64,000 nucleotides of DNA from Noviherbaspirillum galbum (GTDB lineage: Bacteria; Pseudomonadota; Gammaproteobacteria; Burkholderiales; Burkholderiaceae_D): positions 186,001 to 250,000 of the forward strand of contig NZ_JAAIVB010000085.1 in assembly GCF_010974945.1 (NCBI RefSeq). The letters are read 5' to 3'. The position numbers and the translations under genes are program-made. Under the pieces are notes generated by a model. That model searched no databases. It had not been told where the DNA came from and saw nothing but the letters and a program-made list of their open reading frames with translations. Below are positions 25,964 to 35,510 of the stretch, piece after piece; position 1 is the first letter of the stretch, and each line of letters starts with the position of its first letter.

Positions 25964-27472
25964 TCAACCCGCAAGCGCGGCGAGATAGCGCGCAAGCGTG
26001 TCCGCCGTCGCATCTTTCGTCGCCAGCCCCACATAGGTGTCGGGCCTCAGCAGATACAACGCATCCCGTTCCAGTCCGGCCCGTTCGTGCGCCGCCGTCC
26101 ACGGAAAAGTGCGTACAGCGATGCCGCGGCTCGAACAATAAGCCGTCACGTCGGTCGCCACGTTTCCGTACACATGCAGTTGCCAGCCGATAGCATCCGC
26201 CGGCGCGAAATTGTCCATGCCATCGGCTTGCACCCAGGGGAGACGGTCTCCGCCCGCAACCTGCCCCACCTTTCCCTGGCTGAGCGGACTATCCTGATAG
26301 CCGACCATGATTTGCGACACCAGCCGGAACATGAATGCGCGCACATGATCGCTGTGGGAGGCCGCACTCAACAGCGTCGGCGCGACATGCGCCTTGACGA
26401 ATTCCGCGAACCCGCCACCTTTCGTAATGAAGGTGAACACGCGATCAGTCGTGTCCACGAGTTGGCGCGCGAAGGCCCGGCGCTCGGCTTCATAGCTGTC
26501 AAGGATTCCCGCGCCGGCCTGGCCGTGCAGAACTGCCGCAAGTTTCCATGCCAGGTTGGCGGCGTCGGCAATACCGGTGTTCATGCCCTGGCCGCCGGCT
26601 GGGCTGTGCACGTGCGCCGCGTCACCCGCGAGAAAGCAGCGGCCGACGCGGAAACGGGAAGAGATGCGATGGTGCACGTGATAGGTCGAGAACCAGTTGA
26701 CCGTCGAGACACTGATCCCCAGGCTGCGGATCGCGTCCTGGTGGATGTCGTCGAAGCGCAGGCTGTCAGCGCGGCCGGCGCGCTCATCCCGCACCGTGCC
26801 GATCAGCCGGACCAGCCCGCGGTCGTCGTACGGGAACACCGCAACGAAGTCGCCGTGGTCCAGCGCGAACTGGGCTTCGCCGGGCGGACCGGGGAGCTTG
26901 GCTTCCACGTCCGCCACGTAGAAGAGATGCGCATAGGTGCTTCCCTCGAAATCCGTTCCAAGCCGGTGACGCACAACCGAGCGGGCGCCGTCGCAGCCGA
27001 CGAGGTAAGGCGTGGTCACGCTCTCTTCGCTGCCATCGGCTTTCCGCAATTGTGCGATCACGTGGTTGCCGGTATCGGTGAATCCGGTCAGCGCCGTGTC
27101 GCGCTCGACCGTGACGCCGAGTTCGTCCAGGCGCTGGACCAGCAGCCGTTCGTGGCGGTCTTGCGGGAAGACGAGCACGAACGGATAGGGCGTCGACGCC
27201 GCGCCGGCATCCCCGAACGACAACGCCGCCCGCGGCTTGCCCTCGGCCCAGAACTGCATCCGGGTGGCGGCGTGTCCGGCCGCGACGACACCTTCCGCCA
27301 ATCCCAGTTGCCGATACAGTTCCAGCGTGCGCGCATGGACGACCATGGCGCGCGATTCCGTGCCCGGCCCGCCGTGCTCGTCAATGATGCGCACCGGAAT
27401 GCCCTGAGCGGTCAGCCACAACGCCAGCGTCAGCCCTGTCGGCCCCGCCCCCGCAATCAATACCTTGCCCAT
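25964..27472 (-). CDS. FAD-dependent aromatic monooxygenase (PHBH/RdmE type)
   Basis: 502-aa class A flavoprotein monooxygenase. The dinucleotide motif GAGPTG is at 8-13, the DG motif is in VGCDGARSVVRHRLG (about 157-171), and the second FAD motif GRCFLAGDAAHVHSPAGGQGMN is near 275-296. A C-terminal thioredoxin-like region follows, as in phenol hydroxylase and polyketide hydroxylases. It hydroxylates a phenolic or related aromatic using NAD(P)H and O2. ATG at 27472 has a perfect AGGAGG site; an in-frame upstream Met would add an unrelated extension. It appears monocistronic. Confidence 0.9.
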   Translation of the reverse strand: MGKVLIAGAGPTGLTLALWLTAQGIPVRIIDEHGGPGTESRAMVVHARTLELYRQLGLAEGVVAAGHAATRMQFWAEGKPRAALSFGDAGAASTPYPFVLVFPQDRHERLLVQRLDELGVTVERDTALTGFTDTGNHVIAQLRKADGSEESVTTPYLVGCDGARSVVRHRLGTDFEGSTYAHLFYVADVEAKLPGPPGEAQFALDHGDFVAVFPYDDRGLVRLIGTVRDERAGRADSLRFDDIHQDAIRSLGISVSTVNWFSTYHVHHRISSRFRVGRCFLAGDAAHVHSPAGGQGMNTGIADAANLAWKLAAVLHGQAGAGILDSYEAERRAFARQLVDTTDRVFTFITKGGGFAEFVKAHVAPTLLSAASHSDHVRAFMFRLVSQIMVGYQDSPLSQGKVGQVAGGDRLPWVQADGMDNFAPADAIGWQLHVYGNVATDVTAYCSSRGIAVRTFPWTAAHERAGLERDALYLLRPDTYVGLATKDATADTLARYLAALAG

Positions 27473-27566
27473 CACGCCTCCTGTTGATCGTCCAAATGAA
27501 TCGGACAAGCGTTGATGTTGCCAGGTTAAGTTCAACAGTCGCTAATATCAATGCCGCCCAAACGAG

Positions 27567-29495
27567 TCAGTGGCCGATATGCTTATCCAAGAAAGTTTCC
27601 ACCCGGGTCCAGAACTCGACCTGGTTCTTTTCCAGCTTCCATCCGTGCCCCTCTCCTTGGAACTCGATCCATTCGAGGTCCGGGTTGCTTGCCTTCAGGG
27701 CATCGCGCATGGCCACGCCATGTTCGATCGGCACCCGGCGGTCATTGACGCCATAGGCCATCAGCAAGGGGCGTTTCAGCCGGCTTGCCTGCCGTACCGG
27801 GGAAAAATTCTTGAGCATCTCGGCGTCCTTCTCCCGGTCGCCAATCAGGAAGGGAATGCCGTAGCGCCGCCAATCTTCGGAAGAGTCGCTCCATGTCGCC
27901 GAATACATCAGGTCGATATCGGTTACCCCGACCCAGTTCACGCCGCAGCGGAACAACTCTGGGTCCTTGATCAAGCCCATGAGCGTTGCATAACCGCCGT
28001 AACTGGCTCCGGCGATGCAAATGCGCTTCGGATCTGCAATTCCTTTTTCGATTGCCCACTTCGCGGCATCGGCAAGGTCGTCCTGCATGGCTTGCCCCCA
28101 TTGTTTCCAGCCTGCCTGGAAATGCCGGAAGCCATAGCCGGTGCTGCCGCGGAACTCCGGTTGGATCACCGCATAGCCCCGGGACGCGAGGAACTGGACT
28201 TCCGGATTCCATTGCCAGTGCCCGCCACGAACCCAGGGGCCGCCATGCACCAGCACCACGAGCGGCAGGTTCTTCGCGTCCTTCGACGCTGGCAGCGTCA
28301 GATAGGCTGGAATGGGCAAGCCATCCCGCGCCGGATAGCGAATCATGTCCATGGTGGACATCCTTGCCGGGTCGATCGCTGGATGGGCTTTCCCGATCAG
28401 GTCGAGCTTGCGTGCTTCCGTATCGTAGAGGTAGAAGCTGGCGGGTTGTACGTCGGAAAAAGCCCTGACCAGGATCCAGGAAGTCTCGTTGCGCACGCTG
28501 GACGAAAGCCGGTTTACCGTCCCGGGCAGGCGCTCGTCCACTTCCTTTTGCACCCGTTTCATGCGTTCGTCGAACCAGACCGTTGCAGGCGCGTCGGTCT
28601 CGACATGCACGCCGAGCAGCGTCTTGCCGTCGGCGACGAACTGTCCATGAAAGTCATAATCCGCCAGGGTAATGACCGGCTCGCTGCCCAGGCGCGATGT
28701 CTTGACGTCGAAGGTATAAAGCGACGACTTGTCCTTGCCCTTGCGCGCGGTGACGTACAGGGTGCCATCGGGTCCGATGAACTGGGGAAGTACCACTTCG
28801 CCCGAGTATTGTTCGCCCTCGCTGATCTTGCGCCAGGCAGAATCGGCCGCGGCGTCGTCCTTGTAGTACAAGGAAATTCGCGCCTGATCTAGGGTCCGGC
28901 TGACGCGCGGAACGTTCTGCCCATCCATCCACCAGCCGATGGTCTTGCCCGGACGCGTGAAGGTCTTCAATTCTCCATTCGCCGTATTCAGCCTGGCCAG
29001 GTTGATCCTGTCCACGTCCCACTTGGTAGTGAATTCGGCCCAGTTGACGTAGATGTCGCTAGAGTCCTGCAGGGCGCTGGCACGGTAGAACCTCCCGCCT
29101 TTCAGCGCCTTGAAACCCGAGCCGTCACGCTGGACCGTCATCAGATTGCCATTGGTGAAGCGGTACTCTCCCTGGGCGCTCTGGAAATCGGTGCCGCTAT
29201 AGACGAGCTGGTCGTCGTTGATCCAATGGAATTCGGCGACATCGACGTCCTTGTAGTTCGCCACCGGCTGCAGCTTGCGCGTGGCGATCTCCATGGTCGC
29301 CAGCATCACCCGCCCGTCCTTGCGCGCCATCTGGATCGCAAGGTAGCGGCCGTTCGGCGACAGGGCGGCATTGTCGATCGCCGGATGGTTGAAGAAGGCT
29401 TCGGCGGGGATGGCGTCGGCAGCCGCACCGGTGGCCAGGGAAAGGGCCAGGCAGGCTGCGGCGAAGCGACCAAGGAAAAACAGGCATGTGCGCAT
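27567..29495 (-). CDS. secreted S9 family prolyl-oligopeptidase-type peptidase
   Basis: 642-aa protein with a Sec signal peptide (cleavage likely after ATGAAADA near residue 28), a beta-propeller domain (about 40-370) and a C-terminal alpha/beta-hydrolase domain. The catalytic triad reads as S498 (GASYGGY), D585 (GVNDRRVP) and H617 (GEGHGW). This is the acylaminoacyl-/dipeptidyl-peptidase group, which trims peptides in the periplasm. Nothing suggests an operon; the neighbouring genes are separated by 94 and 105 bp. Confidence 0.92.
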   Translation of the reverse strand: MRTCLFFLGRFAAACLALSLATGAAADAIPAEAFFNHPAIDNAALSPNGRYLAIQMARKDGRVMLATMEIATRKLQPVANYKDVDVAEFHWINDDQLVYSGTDFQSAQGEYRFTNGNLMTVQRDGSGFKALKGGRFYRASALQDSSDIYVNWAEFTTKWDVDRINLARLNTANGELKTFTRPGKTIGWWMDGQNVPRVSRTLDQARISLYYKDDAAADSAWRKISEGEQYSGEVVLPQFIGPDGTLYVTARKGKDKSSLYTFDVKTSRLGSEPVITLADYDFHGQFVADGKTLLGVHVETDAPATVWFDERMKRVQKEVDERLPGTVNRLSSSVRNETSWILVRAFSDVQPASFYLYDTEARKLDLIGKAHPAIDPARMSTMDMIRYPARDGLPIPAYLTLPASKDAKNLPLVVLVHGGPWVRGGHWQWNPEVQFLASRGYAVIQPEFRGSTGYGFRHFQAGWKQWGQAMQDDLADAAKWAIEKGIADPKRICIAGASYGGYATLMGLIKDPELFRCGVNWVGVTDIDLMYSATWSDSSEDWRRYGIPFLIGDREKDAEMLKNFSPVRQASRLKRPLLMAYGVNDRRVPIEHGVAMRDALKASNPDLEWIEFQGEGHGWKLEKNQVEFWTRVETFLDKHIGH

Positions 29496-29600
29496 GGAAT
29501 GGGGCCCTTACGTAGTAGGAAACATTAATGGAAACCGAACGCCGCCACACCTTGTCGCTGGAGCCAAGCCAATCTCCAGCAGAGATGGTTCGCCGCTGCG

Positions 29601-30206
29601 CTAGGAGAGCAGGCGAATCAACCCGGTTGGATGAATCGACCAGCCCAGGAGCCCGGACAAACCCATCAACAAACCAAATGTCGTCGGCACCATCGCAATG
29701 GCATATAACCAGGGCTTGCGGGTGAGAGAAGTTACCGCGAGCAAGGATATTGCAATGGCCAGCAGGGCGTCGGACAGGTCGAACTGATCGTCACGGAAAT
29801 TTGCCGCGTCATAGTCTTTCTGGTCCTGGTCGGACTGCACCCTGAGCTCGTCTTTCTTCCGGTTTTGTTCTTCGGCCAGCTTCTTGTAGCGGGCTATGCT
29901 TTCGGCGTAACGCTCGCGTTCCTGCGGTGCCACTCCTGCAGCGGCCAGCTCCAGCTGAACGACGGTTGCCTTGGCTAGTTCCTCGCGGATATTACGGGCC
30001 TGATAGAACGCCCAATGATCTATCTTGTTCGCTTGCGCCTGTTGCATCGCCTGGACGATGTTGTCATCCTTGACCTTGCAGATGCCCATGAAGGTCGCAA
30101 GAACAGCAACCGTGATGGCCACAAGAGTGTTGAGACGCGATGTTTTCCGGTCTTGCTCGGCTTGTGCGCTCGCACGCTCAGCCGCGTCCAGAGGGTCAAT
30201 GTCCAT
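29601..30206 (-). CDS. DUF4337 family membrane protein
   Basis: 201-aa protein with a hydrophobic helix at about 27-45 (LVAITVAVLATFMGIC), a charged coiled-coil-like middle (AESIARYKKLAEEQNRKKDE) and a C-terminal pair of membrane segments (about 147-165 and 170-190). The pattern matches DUF4337, often named a 'domain of unknown function' inner-membrane protein. It is divergent from the PHB depolymerase gene with a 246-bp intergenic region. The role is unknown. Confidence 0.8.
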   Translation of the reverse strand: MDIDPLDAAERASAQAEQDRKTSRLNTLVAITVAVLATFMGICKVKDDNIVQAMQQAQANKIDHWAFYQARNIREELAKATVVQLELAAAGVAPQERERYAESIARYKKLAEEQNRKKDELRVQSDQDQKDYDAANFRDDQFDLSDALLAIAISLLAVTSLTRKPWLYAIAMVPTTFGLLMGLSGLLGWSIHPTGLIRLLS

Positions 30207-30452
30207 GTCCGCCTTTCCTTGTTCATGCCCGCGACGCCGGGAGCATTTCCGGAAATTCTACCGTGACTTGAATGCGATGCGGCGTCGAGCCGTGCCGCCA
30301 TCAATGCGCCGTCAATGGCAGACAATGACATGCGCAGATGTCGATACATGTGCTCCGGCGATATTGGTGCATGAATTTCCGGCTCCTAAAATGAAATATG
30401 CGGGCTTGTAAGCTGCCTGCACCACAATTTCAACAAGTTACCGGAGACAATA

Positions 30453-31478
30453 ATGAAGCGAATCGCATCACATCTCATGGCCGCGACCCTCAGCATGGCC
30501 GCGTTCTCGGCTTCGGCTGTCGTCTCGCTGCCGAGCCTGAACGTCGACACGACCAATATCACGGTGTCAGGCCTCTCGTCCGGCGGCGTGATGGCGATCA
30601 ACCTCGGCTATGCGTATTCCGCGACGTTCAAGGGCGTCGGCATCTTCGCGGCGACGCCTTACACCTGCCAGTACAGCTTTCCTTATGGGTCCTGCCAGAA
30701 CAATAATGTCATCACATCCTCCATGCTGGCGACGATGCAGAACACGATCGATAACTGGAGCGGCGGAGCAATCGACGACAAGGCCAATGTCGCGAAACAG
30801 AAGATCTATCTCTTTACCGGAACCAAGGACAACACGGTTGGCGTCAACCCGATGCTGGCCGTGCAGCAGCAGTATGCCAACAATGGCGTTCCCTCGGTCA
30901 ACCTGATCCAGGCGGCGAATACAGGCCATGTGTTCCCGACGGATTTCACATCCGCCGGAAACAATCCCTGCAGCACCTCGTTCACGCCTTATATCTCCAA
31001 TTGTTCCTATGACGGCGCAAAAGCGGTGCTCACCCAGTTCTACGGCACGCTGCAAGCTCGCAACAATGCGCCTGCAGCGGCAAACTACCGCGAATTCAAC
31101 CAGCGTGAATTTACTGCCAACCTGGGAATGGCGGATACAGGATGGGTGTACGTACCCGCAACCTGTGCCGCCGGCGCCCAATGCAAGCTGCACGTGGCGA
31201 TGCATGGCTGTACCCAGAACTATGCGACCATCGGCGACAAGTTCATCAAGAACACAGGCTATACCCGGTGGGCGGACACCAACAACATGATCGTTCTGTT
31301 CCCGCAGGCCCTCGCAGACGCGAATTCCTATGCCACCGTCGCGAGCGGAACGCAATCCAATTCCAACGCATGCTGGGACACGGTCGGCTTCTATGGATTC
31401 AACTACGCGCAGAAAAGTGGCGTCCAGCTTTCGGCCATCAAGGCCATGGTTGACCGGCTGAGTGCTGGCTTCCGCTGA
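30453..31478 (+). CDS. extracellular poly(3-hydroxybutyrate) depolymerase, circularly permuted type
   Basis: 341-aa esterase with a Sec signal peptide (MAATLSMAAFSASA, cleavage near 22). The nucleophile box GLSSG is close to the N-terminus (S42), D126 is in GTKDNTVG and H159 in NTGHVFPT. A lone VAMHGC motif (H251, oxyanion His) comes after the triad. This order, with the oxyanion-hole strand behind the triad, is the circularly permuted fold known from the Penicillium funiculosum enzyme rather than the type of most bacterial enzymes. It hydrolyses denatured or extracellular PHB. The ribosome site CCGGAG precedes ATG 30453. A hairpin at 31494-31525 lies just downstream. Confidence 0.88.
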   Translation: MKRIASHLMAATLSMAAFSASAVVSLPSLNVDTTNITVSGLSSGGVMAINLGYAYSATFKGVGIFAATPYTCQYSFPYGSCQNNNVITSSMLATMQNTIDNWSGGAIDDKANVAKQKIYLFTGTKDNTVGVNPMLAVQQQYANNGVPSVNLIQAANTGHVFPTDFTSAGNNPCSTSFTPYISNCSYDGAKAVLTQFYGTLQARNNAPAAANYREFNQREFTANLGMADTGWVYVPATCAAGAQCKLHVAMHGCTQNYATIGDKFIKNTGYTRWADTNNMIVLFPQALADANSYATVASGTQSNSNACWDTVGFYGFNYAQKSGVQLSAIKAMVDRLSAGFR

Positions 31479-31493
31479 AGTTGAGGTAGGTCG

Positions 31494-31525
31494 GCGACAC
31501 CGGTATTCGGGCAACGGTGTCGCCA
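31494..31525. other. strong hairpin after the PHB depolymerase
   Basis: GGCGACACCG / CGGTGTCGCC is a perfect 10-bp stem with a 12-nt loop, 15 bp after the depolymerase stop. No T-tract follows at once, but ATTTTTTG occurs about 30 bp further. It probably protects or ends the depolymerase mRNA; it could also serve the convergent gene at 31644. Confidence 0.6.
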
Positions 31526-31643
31526 TCGCCACAGGCGCTGTTGATTTGCCTATTTTTTGCCGCATTCCTGAATGACTTCAGGCCGGTGCAGCGGCATTGC
31601 CGTACCGCGAGCAAATTTGCCCAGCCGTCAGGCAGGCGTTCGG

Positions 31644-32069
31644 CTAACCCCAGGCCTGCCAGAGTCCGACGAGATGAACGACGCCGATTGCTGCGCAAAT
31701 GCCGGAACTCCAGTACCAGAACGCAGCGCTATTGCCGGGGAAATGAGCCCGCAGCGGCATGAAGAATAAGCCCCGAAGCAGGTAGACCGCCGTAATGACC
31801 GGCAGGATCCAGCGCTGTAAAGGCAATTCCGCGAGCACACCGGCTCCGGACAAGGCGTACAGGCCCCAGGTCACAAGGATTGCGGAGATCAGCAGAGTGA
31901 CGATGGTGGGGCGCCATTGGCCGCGCGCGGCAGCGAGTGCCATCCGTTCGCCGGCCCCCATGGCGCGGTACCAGCCAGGCCCGCCGACGATGCAAGCCAG
32001 ATGTGCTGCGGCCGCTGCGAACGAGAATGTGCCGGCCAGGACCAGCATGGGACTTTGAAGGGTACTCAT
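31644..32069 (-). CDS. small four-helix inner-membrane protein
   Basis: 141-aa hydrophobic protein with about four membrane segments: residues 7-27 (MLVLAGTFSFAAAAAHLACI), 55-75 (TIVTLLISAILVTWGLYALS), 86-105 and 120-138. A loop with GGPGWYRAMGAGERMA follows helix 1. No family name can be given with certainty. It is convergent with the depolymerase and divergent from the hydrolase gene at 32303. Confidence 0.75.
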   Translation of the reverse strand: MSTLQSPMLVLAGTFSFAAAAAHLACIVGGPGWYRAMGAGERMALAAARGQWRPTIVTLLISAILVTWGLYALSGAGVLAELPLQRWILPVITAVYLLRGLFFMPLRAHFPGNSAAFWYWSSGICAAIGVVHLVGLWQAWG

Positions 32070-32302
32070 GACCTAGGAAAAGCGTTATCGAATTTTCAAT
32101 TATAGATCGCTTGACGCCGGGTAACGGAAACGCCGATCAGAAAATCCCGTGCCCTCGTTCGCGCAGCAGTGCGGGAATCCAAACCGCTTATCGGCATCCG
32201 GCACCGTTTGCTCCGCAACACCTGCGTTTCGTCGCATTTCCTTTTTCCTGTTGGTCCCCGGTCGCTTACAGTGGCGCCATTCAATTCCCACGGGGTTCCG
32301 CC

Positions 32303-33379
32303 ATGAAAACGATCGTCAGGGTATCCATTCCGCTTGTTGTCTTGCTGGTTGCGCTGGCGGCAGCAATTGCCTTCGGGGGACCTGTCATTCCTCCTACGCT
32401 TCATAGCGTCAGCGATCCATTTCGCACGGTCGACTTTTCCGACCTGCCAGCTGCCAGGGGCTTTGTCGCGAGGGACAACACACGGCTGGCTTATCGTGCC
32501 TATCTGCCTGCAAGCAATCCGAGAGGCAGCGTCGTGCTCGTCCACGGTTCAGCCGGCTCCAGCACCAGCATGCATGTGCTGGCGAAGGCGCTGTCAAAGG
32601 CCGGCTTTGCCGTGTACGCCCTCGACATCCGGGGACATGGCGACTCAGGCATACGAGGCGAAATCGGCTATGTCGGCCAGCTTGAGGACGACCTCGAAGA
32701 CTTCGTACATGCGGTCAAGCCGGCCAGCCCGGCGACGCTTGGAGGTTTTTCGTCGGGAGGAGGCTTTGCCCTCAGATTCGCCGGCGACAGGCGGCAGAAG
32801 CTTTTTGCGAGCTATCTGCTGCTGTCGCCCTATATCGGCTACGATGCGCCGACACGGCGAAAGGCCAGCGGCGGATGGGTCAGCGTAGGGGTTCCCCGCT
32901 ATGTCGCGATTTCGCTCCTGAATCGAATCCATCTTCATTCGTTCGACGATCTTCCCGTGATTCGCTTCGCCATCGACGATGCGGCCGAACGCCTTCTGAC
33001 CCCAACGTATTCGTATGCGTTAATTGAAAATTTCGAACCCTTGAGGGACTATCGGAAAAACATTCGCGCTGCGGCGCAGCCGATGCGAATTGTGGCCGGT
33101 CAGGAGGATGAACTGTTCTTTGCTGATCAATTCGACGGCTTGTTCAAATCCGCCGGGCGTCCGGTACCGGTCACCCTGGTTCCCGGCGTCGGCCACATAC
33201 CGCTGACGCTGAAGGCGGAGGCGGTGGCGGAAGTCGTCCGGGCAAAGGAAATGATGGATGCGAGGCCGGAGGCGCAGACAGCCGGGCTCATTCTTCGTGC
33301 TGCGCAATCGCATCCTTCTCGGCAGCCGGTTTTTGCAGCCAACGCTGATGCAGCTGGCGCTCAAGCGGGCGGCCAATGA
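32303..33379 (+). CDS. membrane-anchored alpha/beta hydrolase (lysophospholipase-like)
   Basis: 358-aa protein with an N-terminal hydrophobic segment (residues 5-25) followed by an alpha/beta-hydrolase fold. VLVHGSAGSS provides the oxyanion loop, LDIRGHGDSG is strand 4, the nucleophile box is GFSSGG (S150), the Asp lies in GQEDELFF and the His in GVGHIPL. It resembles monoacylglycerol lipase/lysophospholipase enzymes. ATG 32303 is used; the frame extends 192 bp upstream without such content. Its last 92 bp overlap the convergent MgtC gene, so the C-terminal tail (AGLILRAAQSHPSRQP...) is probably non-conserved. Confidence 0.87.
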   Translation: MKTIVRVSIPLVVLLVALAAAIAFGGPVIPPTLHSVSDPFRTVDFSDLPAARGFVARDNTRLAYRAYLPASNPRGSVVLVHGSAGSSTSMHVLAKALSKAGFAVYALDIRGHGDSGIRGEIGYVGQLEDDLEDFVHAVKPASPATLGGFSSGGGFALRFAGDRRQKLFASYLLLSPYIGYDAPTRRKASGGWVSVGVPRYVAISLLNRIHLHSFDDLPVIRFAIDDAAERLLTPTYSYALIENFEPLRDYRKNIRAAAQPMRIVAGQEDELFFADQFDGLFKSAGRPVPVTLVPGVGHIPLTLKAEAVAEVVRAKEMMDARPEAQTAGLILRAAQSHPSRQPVFAANADAAGAQAGGQ

Positions 33380-33773
33380 AGAAAAGCAGCATCACGAGCA
33401 GCAACGCGATGCCGGAAATCTGCCACGATCCCATCCCGCAGACGATACCTAGCGCCGCCGTGATCCAGATGGAAGCCGCCGTGGTCAAGCCGTGCACGCG
33501 CGATCCGGTCGATTCGTGGATGATGACGCCGGCCCCGAGGAATCCGATTCCGGTAATGATTCCTTGAATCACGCGGCTGACGGCGGCCATGTCGGCCGCA
33601 TCCTGCCGCATCGTGAAATCCATGCTGGCCATCGTCAGCAAGGACGCGCCAAGCGCCACCAATCCCATCGTCTTCATGCCGGTGGGTTTGCCGTGGAGGT
33701 TGCGGTCGAGGCCGATGATGCAGCCGATAAGGACCGCCGACAGGAGACGAAAAAGGATTTCCTGGTAATTCAT
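33288..33773 (-). CDS. MgtC/SapB family membrane protein
   Basis: 161-aa protein with about four to five membrane helices. The N-terminal 'FRLLSAVLIGCIIGLDRNLHGKPTGMKTMGLVALGASL' type sequence and 'GIGFLGAGVIIHE' with 'VHGLTTAASIWITAALGI' are the hallmarks of the MgtC/SapB family, which affects Mg2+ adaptation and inhibits ATP synthase in Salmonella. No acid C-terminal regulatory domain is present. Its 3' end overlaps the convergent hydrolase gene by 92 bp. Confidence 0.92.
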   Translation of the reverse strand: MNYQEILFRLLSAVLIGCIIGLDRNLHGKPTGMKTMGLVALGASLLTMASMDFTMRQDAADMAAVSRVIQGIITGIGFLGAGVIIHESTGSRVHGLTTAASIWITAALGIVCGMGSWQISGIALLLVMLLFFIGRPLERQLHQRWLQKPAAEKDAIAQHEE

Positions 33774-34055
33774 GGCGTCATGGGCTCATTATGCTGTGGA
33801 CAAGTCATTATCATCATACGCTTCCCCAATGCATATCCTTCCATCACTGCTTGGCAGGTGTCTTGTTACCTCGTGGAACGCTTCCTGGCAGGCATCTGGC
33901 GCCGGATCCTTTCATTCAGTGCAGCGTGATGCGATCTTCAGCGATCGCAAGAAGCCGTATTCGGCGGTAGGTATGATGAACGATCGAATGATGCGAAGCG
34001 CCCGTCTTTTGCCTCCGGCCTCAATGGACGTTCAACACCCTCAACAAACGCGCCT

Positions 34056-35345
34056 ATGACGATTGACTACTTTGCCGTGATATCGGTCGTTTCGATTGGC
34101 ATTGTCAGCGCGCTGATTTTCCTCGTTCTGTTTGAGCCTGGCCTGGACTACCGGATCGGCACGCCGTTGCCGGCGAGCGCTTCGGACGAGTTCGAATCGC
34201 TGCTGTGCGCGGTCATCGATGAGTCGCCGACCGTCGTGACGCACTGGGAGGTGCATACCCGGGGTGCGGATTTCTATGAAGCCGAACTACGGGCGATCGC
34301 GGCGGCAAGGACCTCCATTCACATCGAGGCCTTCATCTTCCACGAAGGCCCGATCGGAAAACGATTCATCAATGCGCTCAGCGAGCGCGCAGCGGCCGGC
34401 GTGACGGTGCGTATCATCGTCGATGCCTTCGGCAGCATCCTTACCCCGTCCCGGTTTTTTGCCCCGCTGCGCGAGGCTGGCGGCCAGGTGGTGTGGTACC
34501 AGCCGCTGCGCTGGTACACCTTGAAGCGCTATAACAATCGTACTCATCGTGAGTTGCTGATCGTCGACGGTACGACCGGTTTCATCGGCGGGGCAGGCAT
34601 TGCCGGGCACTGGAACGAAACGCAGGATGGCTTGCCTCCCTGGCGCGATACGGTAGTCAAGGTGGAAGGTCCGGCGGTCGTCGCATTGCAGACGGTGTTC
34701 ATCGATAACTGGCTGGAAGGCAGCGGCGAGATCCTGGCTGCCGAAGAAGTTTTTCCGCAAGACAATAGGGTGCCGCATCCACGCGATCATCATGGCATTG
34801 CGCTCGCGCTGGGGAGCAATCCTACAGCCGGGCGGAGCACCCGTTCGCGCACTCTTTTCCAGTTGCTGATCGCGGCGGCAGGTCAAGAGGTCCTCATCAA
34901 TTCGCCTTACTTCCTGCCTGACCGTGCATTGCGCCGGTGCCTGCTGGCAGCCGCCGCGCGCGGCGTCGAAATCCGGGTCATCATGCCGGGGACGCACAAC
35001 AATCACCTGTTTGCTCGGCTGGCCAGCCGGCGGCTGTACGGCGAGCTGCTGCGGGGAGGGATTCGTCTTTTCGAATACCAGCCCGGGATGATTCACGCAA
35101 AGATCATGGTAGTCGACCGCATATGGTCAGTCGTCGGATCGACCAACTTCGACAGCCGTTCATTCGAGCTCAATGACGAAGTGAACCTGGCGGTCCGCGA
35201 TCCCGCCCTTGCCGCCCGGCTGGGCGACGACTTCCAGCTGGATCTCTCGCGCAGTCCCGAGGTGAAGCTGGCCGAGTGGGAAAAGCGGCCGCTCGCCGAG
35301 CGCATCGGCAGCATGATCGGCCGCGTGATCGAGCGACAGGAATGA
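34056..35345 (+). CDS. phospholipase D/cardiolipin synthase-like protein
   Basis: 429-aa protein with an N-terminal membrane helix (8-27) and two PLD domains. The second HKD motif is canonical, IHAKIMVVD (H347, K349, D354), followed by GSTNFDSRSFELNDE. In the first, THRELLIVDG (H164, D171), Glu166 replaces the usual Lys. ClsB-like enzymes condense two phosphatidylglycerols; some relatives have the same Glu. Activity with the altered motif is unproven. Located alone between the MgtC gene and an unrecognised protein. Confidence 0.88.
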   Translation: MTIDYFAVISVVSIGIVSALIFLVLFEPGLDYRIGTPLPASASDEFESLLCAVIDESPTVVTHWEVHTRGADFYEAELRAIAAARTSIHIEAFIFHEGPIGKRFINALSERAAAGVTVRIIVDAFGSILTPSRFFAPLREAGGQVVWYQPLRWYTLKRYNNRTHRELLIVDGTTGFIGGAGIAGHWNETQDGLPPWRDTVVKVEGPAVVALQTVFIDNWLEGSGEILAAEEVFPQDNRVPHPRDHHGIALALGSNPTAGRSTRSRTLFQLLIAAAGQEVLINSPYFLPDRALRRCLLAAAARGVEIRVIMPGTHNNHLFARLASRRLYGELLRGGIRLFEYQPGMIHAKIMVVDRIWSVVGSTNFDSRSFELNDEVNLAVRDPALAARLGDDFQLDLSRSPEVKLAEWEKRPLAERIGSMIGRVIERQE

Positions 35346-35510
35346 CAGGCCGTCGTGCGGGTTCGCAGGTGCGGCGTTGGTATCGGAGGCGGCAGCCCTT
35401 TGCATGAGCGTCGATACGAGAACAGGATCCCGAAAACTGTCCTTCTTCAGCGCACGACCCGGAACTCTTCAAAACGGTTATATTTGCATCAACCAATTCA
35501 TCTGACTGCC

